A stretch of DNA of 64,000 bases. Source: Brucella pseudogrignonensis. Its GTDB lineage: Bacteria > Pseudomonadota > Alphaproteobacteria > Rhizobiales > Rhizobiaceae. This document shows positions 16,296 to 24,767 of this stretch, piece after piece. Below the pieces are notes generated by a model. It had not been told where the DNA came from, ran no database searches, and saw only the letters and a list, made by a program, of their open reading frames with translations. The DNA lies in NCBI RefSeq assembly GCF_002252525.1, contig NZ_NNRM01000020.1, positions 62,001 to 126,000 on the forward strand, given 5' to 3'. The stretch's first letter is position 1. The number at the start of each line of letters is the position of its first letter. Made by a program: the position numbers and the translations under genes.

Positions 16296-16934
16296 ATGCC
16301 GCAGAAAACCGATCTTCTCGTTCCCGTCCTGCAAGGCCAACCAGTCATTCCCGTCTTGCTGATTGACAAGGTTGAACATGCGGTTCCGCTGGCACGCGCG
16401 CTGGCCAAGGGTGGATTGCCAGCAATCGAAATCACCCTGCGCACGGCTGCAGCACTCGACGCCATTCGCGCAGTCGCATCTGAAGTGCCCGAAGCAATCG
16501 TCGGTGCAGGCACCATTCTCAATGCAAAGCAATATGAGGAAGCAGCCAAGGCCGGTTCGCGCTTCATCGTAAGCCCAGGCGCGACGAAGTATATTCTCGC
16601 TGCAGCCGATGACAGTGATGTGCCTCTGCTGCCTGCGGCCATCACCCCGAGCGAAATGCTCGCCCTTCGCGAAGAAGGCTACACGCATCTCAAATTCTTC
16701 CCGGCAGAACAGGCAGGCGGCGCACCATTCCTGAAAGCCCTGTCCTCGCCACTGGCCGGTACAATCTTCTGCCCGACCGGCGGCATCAGCCTTGCCAATG
16801 CGAAGACCTATCTTTCGCTGCCAAATGTGGTCTGTGTCGGTGGCTCATGGGTTGCGCCGAAGGAAATGCTGGAAGCGGGCGACTGGGACGGTATCACCAA
16901 GCTTGCCGCGGAAGCCGCAGCCTTGAAGGGCTAA
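16296..16934 (+). CDS. eda: 2-dehydro-3-deoxy-phosphogluconate (KDPG) aldolase
   Basis: 212 residues from the ATG with an AGAAGAG site; an upstream in-frame ATG at 16245 lacks one. Class I aldolase: Glu45 in Ala-Ile-Glu-Ile-Thr-Leu-Arg-Thr and the Schiff-base Lys133 in Leu-Lys-Phe-Phe-Pro-Ala-Glu, with the phosphate-binding Pro-Thr-Gly-Gly-Ile near 160. It splits KDPG into pyruvate and glyceraldehyde-3-phosphate in the Entner-Doudoroff pathway. The gene stands alone here, with no edd or zwf neighbour, and ends in a strong terminator. Confidence 0.92.
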   Translation: MPQKTDLLVPVLQGQPVIPVLLIDKVEHAVPLARALAKGGLPAIEITLRTAAALDAIRAVASEVPEAIVGAGTILNAKQYEEAAKAGSRFIVSPGATKYILAAADDSDVPLLPAAITPSEMLALREEGYTHLKFFPAEQAGGAPFLKALSSPLAGTIFCPTGGISLANAKTYLSLPNVVCVGGSWVAPKEMLEAGDWDGITKLAAEAAALKG

Positions 16935-16951
16935 ACGTTAAACAGCCAAAT

Positions 16952-16981
16952 AAAAAAGGGGCCGTTACGGCCCCTTTTTTC
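16952..16981. terminator. bidirectional rho-independent terminator
   Basis: AAAGGGGCCG (16955-16964) pairs with CGGCCCCTTT (16968-16977) around a TTA loop, with T run on the right and A run on the left. It serves eda and the convergent DUF882 gene. Confidence 0.9.
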
Positions 16982-17002
16982 TTATCTTGGTCTCGCGGAC
17001 GA

Positions 17003-18946
17003 TCAGTTCGTTTCGGTGAACTTCGCTACCGTCAGGAAGGTAACGGCATTGCCGCTGAACTTATTTGAGCGGTCGCTTGGCAGGTCGCCACGCTGGAAGC
17101 CAGCGGTATAGACCATTGCCGGCGCCGAACGCATTGCATCGTTGCGCAGAACCGGATTGGTTGCAGGCGCATTCTGCGCGACAGAATCTGTCGACATTGC
17201 AATGGTCGAGGTTGGCATCGCCGCCGGCTGCACGACAGCACCTGGACGAACGCTTGCTTTTGCAACGCGACGAGCACCCTTGGCAGTCGTTCGGACGCCG
17301 GTTGCTGCAGCATCACTTGCAGCAGCAATCTGCTGACGGGTTGGAGCCTTAACCTGCTTGGCAACGGAAGCTGTCTTCACCGGAGCAATCCGATCATGTG
17401 CAGCTTTTGCAGGAGCTGGAGCTTCTGGTGCAGCATTGGCTACAGGCTTCGTGTCAAAATCGTCATCTGGCGGTCCGATCAGCTCGCCAATCTCATCCTT
17501 GCGGGAAAGCATGGCAAGCTGTGTATCGTCGCGTGGGGCAGCCTTTGGTAGCGGGAATGCTGCTGTTTCACCCGGCTGCGGCACGCTTGCGCTCGCATCT
17601 GCGACAGCTGGAGCCGCGTCCTGCGGGTTGTTGACGAGCTGGGCAATCGCATCCTGCGGACGATCAGGCCGCGCCGAAGGGATCGCAGCAGAAACAAGCT
17701 GAACGCTATCGGCTGCCTGCTGGGGACGTGTCGATGGAATTGGAACAAAACCGTTCATCAGCGGCGAAGCACCTGCATCAGCAACTTGAGCCGTGTTTGC
17801 ATCAACCGCGGCACGCGCCGCCGCAGCTGCTGCGTCACCAGTCTGTTCAGCGGCAGCAAGGGCTACAGCATCCTGAGGAGCGGTCGCTGGCTTGCGCGCT
17901 GGAATTGGCACATTGAGCGCTGCCATTGGCACTTCTTCAGCCTGCGGCGCTTCAACCGCAGCTTCCGGACGTGGCGCCTGCATCGGCACCGGCGCATCGC
18001 GGGCTGGCAGAGCTGCAACCATGGTTTCAGCCTGTGGCGTCTGTACTGGTGCGGCAGGTGCCGGAGCCTGACGTGCAGGAACGGCGCGGGCTGGACGGGC
18101 CGCAGCTGGCGCTACATCGCCATTATCTTCTTCTTCGTCAGCACCGCCGCCACCAAAGAGCGCGCCGAACAGCGTCTTGCTCTTACGTGGTGCCGAGTTG
18201 CTGGCCATCATGACGTTGCCGCCACTGGCTTTCTGCCTTTCAATCATCGCAAGTGCCTGCTCATAGCCCGGCAATGGCTTGCCGTCGGCTGGAATGTGAG
18301 CAGTCTTACCATCCGGGAACAGCGCTAACAGCTCGCGGCGGCTCATGCGTGGCCACGAGCGGACATTGCCAACATCCATATGGGTGAAAGGCGAGCCGGA
18401 ACGTGGGTAATAGCCTACACCGCCGACCTGATAACGCATACCAATGGCACGCAGCTTTGCAAGCGGAACACCCGGAATGAAAAAGTCCATCGCGCGGCCA
18501 AGCGTGTGCTGGCTCTTCTTGGCCACACCGCTGGTCTTGGAGCGCAGCATGTTATTGGTTGCAGGGGAACGATAGGCGGAAACAACGGTGATATACTGAT
18601 TTGAACCAGTCGAACGATAGACCTGCCAAACCAGATCGAACAGGCGCGGGTCCATCTTGGTTGGCTCGTTGCGACGCCAGTCACGCAGGAAGACGTTCAG
18701 CTTCTTCAGACCATCAGGCAGGAAGCGACCATTCTTCTTGAAGGTGATTTCGGCCTTCTCGCCGGTGTGAACATAATAAAGCTTGAGCGTGCGCGTTTCG
18801 GCGGATGCCTGCGCCGGTGCGAATGCAGTCACGACCGCCGCTGCAACCAGAGAGGCGGAAACAGAAGAACGAACCTTAAATACGGAAGCAGACAATCCAG
18901 TCCAGACTTTCGCAAAGCGCGCTTTAATGGTCGATATGCTGCTCAT
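17003..18946 (-). CDS. DUF882 (YcbK/M15-like) cell-wall protein with long Ala/Pro-rich tail
   Basis: About 647 residues from MSSISTIK...; the reading could begin 159 bases earlier, but that part is not protein-like. A basic N-terminus and hydrophobic segment (about 28-48, ending Ala-Gln-Ala-Ser-Ala) form a signal peptide. The DUF882 domain covers about 52-205, with the M15-type zinc ligands H147 and D154 in Gln-His-Thr-Leu-Gly-Arg-Ala-Met-Asp and H189 in Thr-His-Met-Asp. The following 400 residues are low-complexity Ala/Pro/Gln with recurring Ile-Pro-x-x-Arg-Pro units. Relatives are murein peptidases or binding proteins; a peptidoglycan role in the periplasm is inferred. Confidence 0.8.
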   Translation of the reverse strand: MSSISTIKARFAKVWTGLSASVFKVRSSVSASLVAAAVVTAFAPAQASAETRTLKLYYVHTGEKAEITFKKNGRFLPDGLKKLNVFLRDWRRNEPTKMDPRLFDLVWQVYRSTGSNQYITVVSAYRSPATNNMLRSKTSGVAKKSQHTLGRAMDFFIPGVPLAKLRAIGMRYQVGGVGYYPRSGSPFTHMDVGNVRSWPRMSRRELLALFPDGKTAHIPADGKPLPGYEQALAMIERQKASGGNVMMASNSAPRKSKTLFGALFGGGGADEEEDNGDVAPAAARPARAVPARQAPAPAAPVQTPQAETMVAALPARDAPVPMQAPRPEAAVEAPQAEEVPMAALNVPIPARKPATAPQDAVALAAAEQTGDAAAAAARAAVDANTAQVADAGASPLMNGFVPIPSTRPQQAADSVQLVSAAIPSARPDRPQDAIAQLVNNPQDAAPAVADASASVPQPGETAAFPLPKAAPRDDTQLAMLSRKDEIGELIGPPDDDFDTKPVANAAPEAPAPAKAAHDRIAPVKTASVAKQVKAPTRQQIAAASDAAATGVRTTAKGARRVAKASVRPGAVVQPAAMPTSTIAMSTDSVAQNAPATNPVLRNDAMRSAPAMVYTAGFQRGDLPSDRSNKFSGNAVTFLTVAKFTETN

Positions 18947-19217
18947 TGAATTATATCGCCTTACCGTGTTGTCCGCCCTAAGGGCCGTATCAGAGATCGT
19001 AGAAACGAATATGCGTGAGCCCTGATTGTCGGATTTAATGGTTAATGGACGCTTAGTGAACAACAAATGAGGAAACACCATGGCAAAAAAGACACACAGA
19101 CGCATCTATTTTCGTCATGGTAAAAAAATTATTAACAATCTTCCGCGATGCTAACATTCTGGCAACACCAACAGGTACTGCTTCATAAATTACTAAATTT
19201 CAATAAGTTAAAGAGTT

Positions 19218-20726
19218 TTAGCGGCTCGCAAACCGGCCGGATTGGGCATCAAAATGGTCATCTGCGTCGTCGCGACCCTTGCCAGCTATTGACGCCACAT
19301 CGATGCCATATTCCTTCAATTTTCGGTACAGCGTGGTCCGACCGATGCCTAAACGGCGCGCGACCTCACTGATTTGGCCATCGTAATGCGCAATTGCGAA
19401 GCGGATCATCTCTTCTTCTGTCGCAGCAAGCGTACGAACTTCGCCGTCCCGTGTCGTGCCGCTGATCGCGCCCGAACTTGATATTTCGCTGTTCTGAAGC
19501 GACGTTCCACCGTCCGTAGACTGTCCACGAACAATACCTGTATCGAGACCCATATGTCGGAAATGTCGAACCGTTAATGCATGTTCATCGCACAGAAGTA
19601 CGGCATGATAAATTGCATTTTTCAGTTCCCGCACATTGCCGGGCCAATCGTAGGTCTTCAGCCCCTCAAGTGCATAGGGTGTGATGCCCGTAATATGCCC
19701 CAGCCGTTCTTCGCTGGCAAAATGCATCAGAAACTGATGCGCGAGGATTGGAATATCCTCAATGCGATTTCGCAACGACGGCATCTCAATCGAAAACGAT
19801 GAAATGAGATGATAAAGCCCGGGATGAAACCGGCCCATATGCACAAGCTCGGCCAAGGAATGACTGTTTGAAGCAATGACGCGTGTGTTGGCCAAAAGAT
19901 CGGCACTTTCACCAGCGGTCACATATTGCGAGGCTTGCATGAGTTCAAAGAGACGAAGCTGCGTGCGATAAGGCAGCGCGCTGATCTCATCAAAGAACAA
20001 AGTTCCGTTCTGCGCCTCTGCGATTTTACCCGCAATCTGGATTGGCGTCTCAACGGAATTGATTGGTCTTGCTCCTGAATGCCCGAACAGCAGTCGGTCG
20101 GCATTGCTTTTTGCAAGAGAACGGCAATCGATGGCGACAAATGGGCCCTGCCAACGTGTTCCACCACTGCTGATAGCCCGCGCCAGAGTTTCCTTGCCTG
20201 TACCGACCTCACCTTCGATGAGCAATGGCGTATCAAGCGGCGTCACACGACGCGCCAGCATGGCCACTTTCTCCATTTCCGGGCTCTTCGTCACCATATC
20301 GGAAAGCAGAATATGTGATTTCTGCGAGGAACGCGTGCGCTTGAGTTCCTGTGTCAGCGAATCGAGTTTGAAAGCATTGGCAACCGATACCTGCATTCGC
20401 TCGAACACGACGGGCTTGGTCATAAAGTCGACGGCGCCCAGTCTGATAGCCTGCATGGCTTTTTCGAGGTCGTCGTTCTGCACCAACACGATAACGGGAA
20501 TATTGATGCCCGCTTCACGCATTTTTGTAAGGACAGCGCAGCCATCCATGTCTGGCATGGTCAGATCGAGAAGTATAAGCGCAATGTCCTTGCGGGTGCT
20601 GATGAAACCGAATGCATTCGTGCCACCATCTGCAAGAATGGTCCTATGCCCCATGCGCAGCACAGCCGTTTCAAGGCTGCGGCGTTGTATCGGATCATCA
20701 TCAGCTATAAGAATACGCGTACTCAT
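19218..20726 (-). CDS. NtrC-type response regulator with altered sigma-54 contact loop
   Basis: 502 residues from MSTRILIADDD. The receiver domain (1-120) has acidic D9-D11, phospho-acceptor D54 and K104, but Val82 replaces the usual Thr/Ser switch. The AAA+ domain (145-380) has Walker A Gly-Glu-Val-Gly-Thr-Gly-Lys-Glu at 172-179 and Walker B Thr-Leu-Phe-Phe-Asp-Glu at 242-247. The GAFTGA position reads Gly-Ala-Arg-Pro-Ile-Asn (218-223), so contact with sigma-54 should fail. A Fis-type helix-turn-helix closes the protein (Val-Ala-Arg-Arg-Leu-Gly-Ile-Gly-Arg). No histidine kinase is adjacent. It probably acts as a DNA-binding regulator with another sigma factor or as a repressor. Confidence 0.85.
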   Translation of the reverse strand: MSTRILIADDDPIQRRSLETAVLRMGHRTILADGGTNAFGFISTRKDIALILLDLTMPDMDGCAVLTKMREAGINIPVIVLVQNDDLEKAMQAIRLGAVDFMTKPVVFERMQVSVANAFKLDSLTQELKRTRSSQKSHILLSDMVTKSPEMEKVAMLARRVTPLDTPLLIEGEVGTGKETLARAISSGGTRWQGPFVAIDCRSLAKSNADRLLFGHSGARPINSVETPIQIAGKIAEAQNGTLFFDEISALPYRTQLRLFELMQASQYVTAGESADLLANTRVIASNSHSLAELVHMGRFHPGLYHLISSFSIEMPSLRNRIEDIPILAHQFLMHFASEERLGHITGITPYALEGLKTYDWPGNVRELKNAIYHAVLLCDEHALTVRHFRHMGLDTGIVRGQSTDGGTSLQNSEISSSGAISGTTRDGEVRTLAATEEEMIRFAIAHYDGQISEVARRLGIGRTTLYRKLKEYGIDVASIAGKGRDDADDHFDAQSGRFASR

Positions 20727-20945
20727 GGGTGCTTCACTACCAGTGGTATATGTCTCGGAACATCCCAATATCTAGTATGTGTCATATTTCGGGCGCGTCA
20801 TTTGGAGCATCGTTCCTTATGAAAGCAAGCCCTCATGCATACACATTTACGCATCATCCTCAGGATAGTTCTGTGATCCAGGATAGCGCCTTGCCCCTTG
20901 GCGTCTTGAAAAAGACATGCGAGAAGAGGGCAACAGGAGAATGCT

Positions 20946-22820
20946 ATGACCTTTGCCATGAACCGTTTTTCAAAGTCTGTCACGCTCGACACCACGCCTC
21001 ATATGCCAGCCGGTGATACCGGAGCGGCCGCGAAGGCTGACCTTGGAAAGCTGCCCGAGTGGAACCTGGCTGACCTCTACCCCTCTGCCGAGAGCGCTGA
21101 ACTGAAAGCCGATCTCGAAAAGGCGGCAAAGGATGCAGCCGATTTTGAAACCCGCTGGAAGGGCAAACTCGGTGAAGAAGCGGCAAAGGCCAATGGCGGA
21201 AATTTTGCTGATGCGATCAAGGAATATGAGGGTCTAAGCGAACTCATGGGCCGCATCGCTTCCTTCGCGGGCCTTTATTACTACGGCGACACCACCGATT
21301 CCAAGCGCATGAAATTGTTCGGTGATGTGCAGCAGAAACTGACTGACGCCAACACGCCACTCATTTTCTTCAGCCTCGAAATCAACCGCATCGATGACGA
21401 CGTGCTTGAAAAGGCGATGGCGTCCAATCCGGCGATCGGCCACTACCGCCCATGGCTGGAAGATTTGCGCCTCGACAAGCCATATGAGCTTGACGACAAA
21501 CTGGAACAGCTTTTCCACGAAAAGTCGATCACCGGCTACAGCGCCTGGAACCGCCTGTTTGATGAAACCATGTCGAGCCTGCGTTTTGAGATCGATGGCG
21601 AAGAATTGGCCATCGAGCAGACGCTCAACATGCTGCAGGACGCAGATGGTGCCGTGCGCAAAAAGGCATCGGAAGCACTTGCCAAGACTTTCGGCGCAAA
21701 CCTGCGCACTTTCACGCTGATTACCAATACGCTGGCCAAGGACAAGGAAATCTCCGACCGCTGGCGTGGTTTTCAGGACATTGCCGACAGCCGCCATCTT
21801 GCCAATCGCGTTGAACGTGAAGTTGTCGATGCGCTCAGCAGTGCCGTCGAAGCAGCCTATCCGCGTATTTCGCACCGCTATTATGCGTTGAAAGCCAAGT
21901 GGCTCGGCTTTGAAAAGCTGGAGAACTGGGATCGCAATGCGCCGCTGCCGGAAACACCGCAGGCGCTGATCTCGTGGGATGAGGCGCGCGAAACCGTGCT
22001 TTCCGCCTATGGCAACTTCGCGCCTGAAATGGCCGAAATCGCCAAGAAGTTCTTTGACAAGAACTGGATTGACGCGCCGGTGCGTCCGGGCAAGGCGCCG
22101 GGCGCTTTTGCGCATCCAACCGTGCCTTCCGCCCATCCTTATGTGCTGCTCAACTATATGGGCAAGCCGCGCGATGTGATGACGCTTGCGCACGAGCTTG
22201 GCCATGGCGTGCATCAGGTGCTGGCCGGCGAACAGGGTGCGCTGATGGCATCCACGCCACTCACACTGGCGGAAACGGCTTCCGTTTTTGGTGAGATGCT
22301 CACGTTCCGCTCGCTGCTTGAACGCACCACCAACAAGCGCGAACGCAAGGCCATGCTGGCTCAGAAGGCCGAGGACATGATCAATACGGTCGTGCGCCAG
22401 ATCGCTTTCTACCAGTTCGAGCGTCGTGTTCACACCGAGCGCCGCGAAGGCGAACTGACATCAGAGCGTATCGGCGAAATCTGGATGGACGTGCAACGCG
22501 AAAGCCTTGGCGATGCGGTCAATCTCAATCCGGGTTACGAAACCTTCTGGACCTATATTCCGCACTTCATCCATTCGCCGTTCTACGTCTATGCCTATGC
22601 TTTCGGCGATTGTCTGGTAAACTCGCTTTATGCCGTCTACCAGAACTCGGAAAAAGGCTTCCAGCAGAAGTATTTCGACATGCTGAAAGCGGGTGGCACC
22701 AAGCACCACAAGGAACTGTTGGCGCCATTTGGCCTTGATGCAACTGATCCGGATTTCTGGAGCAAGGGCCTGTCGGTGGTGGAAGGCATCATCGACGAAC
22801 TCGAAGCCATGGAAGACTGA
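20946..22820 (+). CDS. pepF: oligoendopeptidase F, peptidase family M3
   Basis: 624 residues, the normal length for alphaproteobacterial M3B enzymes. The zinc motif His-Glu-Leu-Gly-His lies at 416-420 and the third ligand Glu in Leu-Ala-Glu-Thr-Ala-Ser-Val-Phe-Gly-Glu about 25 residues on. There is no signal peptide, so it is a cytoplasmic metallopeptidase that cleaves short peptides. The ATG has an AGGAGA site 7 bases upstream. pabB begins 9 bases after its stop, so the three genes up to pabC probably share a transcript. Confidence 0.92.
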   Translation: MTFAMNRFSKSVTLDTTPHMPAGDTGAAAKADLGKLPEWNLADLYPSAESAELKADLEKAAKDAADFETRWKGKLGEEAAKANGGNFADAIKEYEGLSELMGRIASFAGLYYYGDTTDSKRMKLFGDVQQKLTDANTPLIFFSLEINRIDDDVLEKAMASNPAIGHYRPWLEDLRLDKPYELDDKLEQLFHEKSITGYSAWNRLFDETMSSLRFEIDGEELAIEQTLNMLQDADGAVRKKASEALAKTFGANLRTFTLITNTLAKDKEISDRWRGFQDIADSRHLANRVEREVVDALSSAVEAAYPRISHRYYALKAKWLGFEKLENWDRNAPLPETPQALISWDEARETVLSAYGNFAPEMAEIAKKFFDKNWIDAPVRPGKAPGAFAHPTVPSAHPYVLLNYMGKPRDVMTLAHELGHGVHQVLAGEQGALMASTPLTLAETASVFGEMLTFRSLLERTTNKRERKAMLAQKAEDMINTVVRQIAFYQFERRVHTERREGELTSERIGEIWMDVQRESLGDAVNLNPGYETFWTYIPHFIHSPFYVYAYAFGDCLVNSLYAVYQNSEKGFQQKYFDMLKAGGTKHHKELLAPFGLDATDPDFWSKGLSVVEGIIDELEAMED

Positions 22821-22828
22821 GCAAATTC

Positions 22829-24013
22829 GTGACCCACAAGGGTTTGAATAGGGGTTTGAATAAGCCGCAAATCCTTTTTCGGGATGACAAGGCGGGCCGC
22901 GATGTTTTATTCGCGGCTCCGTCTTCGATTATCCGTGCCGATACGCCAGATACGTTCGAAGCAGCATGGGAGGCCATGCAACGCGCCCACGAAGCGGGCA
23001 AATGGCTTGCAGGCTATCTCTCCTATGAGGCGGGCTATCTTCTTGAACCCAAACTGAAAGAGCTTCTGCCGGAAAATCGCAAAGCGCCGCTTTTATGCTT
23101 TGGTGTCTTCGATGGCCCATCAGACGAAGCCTTGCACACGCGCAGCGATGACAACATCGCCTACCTGCGTGAACCGGTCGCCCAATGGTCGCTTGAAGAT
23201 TACCAGCCGAAGTTTGCACGCCTTCACCAGCATCTGCGCGAAGGCGATTGCTATCAGGGCAATCTGACCTTTCCGGTTCATGCTGAATGGGACGGCGATC
23301 CGCTCGTGCTGTTCAACACGCTCGCAAAGCGTCAGCCTGTTCGCTATGCGACCTATTGCGATCTCGGTGGCCCGATCATCCTGTCGCGTTCGCCGGAACT
23401 CTTCTTTGAAGTGGATGGCGAAGGCTTTATCGAAACCCATCCGATGAAGGGCACCATGCCGCGCGGTGCCACCCCTTTTGAGGATGAGGCGAACCGCCAG
23501 TTTTTGATGAACGACCCCAAAAATCAGGCGGAAAACCGCATGATTGTTGATCTCCTGCGCAATGACATTTCGCTGGTCAGCGAAGTCGGATCGCTCGATG
23601 TGCCTGAAATTTTCCGGGTCGAAACTTACCCAACCGTTCACCAGATGATCAGCCGCGTGCGTGCAAAGCTTAAAGACAATCTGCCGCTGCGCGCAATTTT
23701 TGCGGCACTTTTTCCATGCGGTTCCATTACCGGCGCGCCGAAAATCAGCGCGATGGAAATCCTGCGCAGGCTGGAAACCGGCCCGCGCGATATCTATTGC
23801 GGCTCGTTTGGCTGGATCGAGCCGGGTGGACGTATGCGGTTCAATGTTGCCATCCGCACGATCTCGCTTCTTGAGCAAAATCGTGCAATCTTCAATGTCG
23901 GGGGCGGTGTGGTCTTCGATTCCACAGCGCAAGCGGAGTATGAGGAATGTCTTCTGAAAGCACGGTTCGCGACGGGACAGCGACCAGCCATGCGGACCCA
24001 GACTATCAGCTGA
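22829..24013 (+). CDS. pabB: aminodeoxychorismate synthase component I
   Basis: 394 residues of the chorismate-binding family. Diagnostic segments are His-Pro-Met-Lys-Gly-Thr-Met-Pro-Arg-Gly near 208 (the PabB form with the catalytic Lys), Glu-Asn-Arg-Met-Ile-Val-Asp-Leu-Leu-Arg-Asn-Asp near 235, and Phe-Pro-Cys-Gly-Ser-Ile-Thr-Gly-Ala-Pro-Lys near 295. With an amidotransferase partner it makes 4-amino-4-deoxychorismate for folate. The start is GTG, 8 bases after the pepF stop. The last 67 bases overlap pabC in another frame. Confidence 0.92.
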   Translation: MTHKGLNRGLNKPQILFRDDKAGRDVLFAAPSSIIRADTPDTFEAAWEAMQRAHEAGKWLAGYLSYEAGYLLEPKLKELLPENRKAPLLCFGVFDGPSDEALHTRSDDNIAYLREPVAQWSLEDYQPKFARLHQHLREGDCYQGNLTFPVHAEWDGDPLVLFNTLAKRQPVRYATYCDLGGPIILSRSPELFFEVDGEGFIETHPMKGTMPRGATPFEDEANRQFLMNDPKNQAENRMIVDLLRNDISLVSEVGSLDVPEIFRVETYPTVHQMISRVRAKLKDNLPLRAIFAALFPCGSITGAPKISAMEILRRLETGPRDIYCGSFGWIEPGGRMRFNVAIRTISLLEQNRAIFNVGGGVVFDSTAQAEYEECLLKARFATGQRPAMRTQTIS

Positions 24014-24627
24014 TCGAGACCATGCGCTGGGAGCCTCTTTCGGGTATCCTGCGTTGCGATCTTCATATGGCGCGGCTGGAAAACTCCGCGAGAGAGCTTG
24101 GCTTCCGTTACAACATGGAAACGGTGCATAAGAAGATCGCCGAGATCAGCGCAGGGGACAGCCCTCTCAAACTGCGCCTGACCCTTGCTCCAGACGGTCT
24201 CGTCGAGATTGCGGCTTTTCCTTATGAGCCGTTTCAGCCACAGACTGTCTGGCGCATCGCAGTGGCTGAAACGCGTCTGAAGCACGATGATGCCTTGCTG
24301 CGCCACAAGACCACGCGGCGTCAGGCCTATATTTCGGCCCGTGAGGAATATTCGTCAGCCGAGGTGGATGAAGTCATTCTGCTCAACGAACGTGGCGAAG
24401 TGTGCGAAGGCACCATCACATCGATTTTCCTCGATATTGGCGGCACTACCTGTGTCACCCCTGCCCTTTCCTGTGGCCTGCTCGATGGTGTTCTGCGGCG
24501 CGAACTTCTGAACAACAGCGTGGTTCAGGAAGGCGTTGTGACAGTGGATGATCTTAGCCGCGCGCGCAACATTCTTGTCGGCAATTCCTTGCGTGGAATG
24601 ATCCGTGCTCAGCTGGTTACGATATAA
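23947..24627 (+). CDS. pabC: aminodeoxychorismate lyase-like, class IV aminotransferase fold
   Basis: 226 residues. The PLP-binding Lys is in Leu-Leu-Arg-His-Lys-Thr-Thr-Arg near 115; Glu-Val-Asp-Glu-Val-Ile-Leu-Leu-Asn-Glu-Arg-Gly-Glu-Val-Cys-Glu-Gly-Thr-Ile-Thr-type sequence (near 138-158) is the class IV signature. It should split aminodeoxychorismate into p-aminobenzoate and pyruvate. It starts inside pabB with GAGGA just upstream, so translation is coupled. Assignment to PabC rather than a branched-chain or D-amino-acid aminotransferase rests on the pabB overlap. Confidence 0.85.
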   Translation: MSSESTVRDGTATSHADPDYQLIETMRWEPLSGILRCDLHMARLENSARELGFRYNMETVHKKIAEISAGDSPLKLRLTLAPDGLVEIAAFPYEPFQPQTVWRIAVAETRLKHDDALLRHKTTRRQAYISAREEYSSAEVDEVILLNERGEVCEGTITSIFLDIGGTTCVTPALSCGLLDGVLRRELLNNSVVQEGVVTVDDLSRARNILVGNSLRGMIRAQLVTI

Positions 24628-24767
24628 ATTCATTAAACACGTATTCATGTCATAGGGTTGTGACGTTTCTTTCTTTCTATGAACCTGTGCTATCGTTGCG
24701 AAATTAGCAGTTCTTAAAACAGGGAACTGTGCAACGCTGTAGCTTTACAGCAGGAGAGAGAAAGAAA

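Noticed and set aside
21234-22433. 399-codon minus-strand ORF opposite pepF
   Set aside because: Antisense to the HELGH-containing peptidase; composition is that of a shadow.
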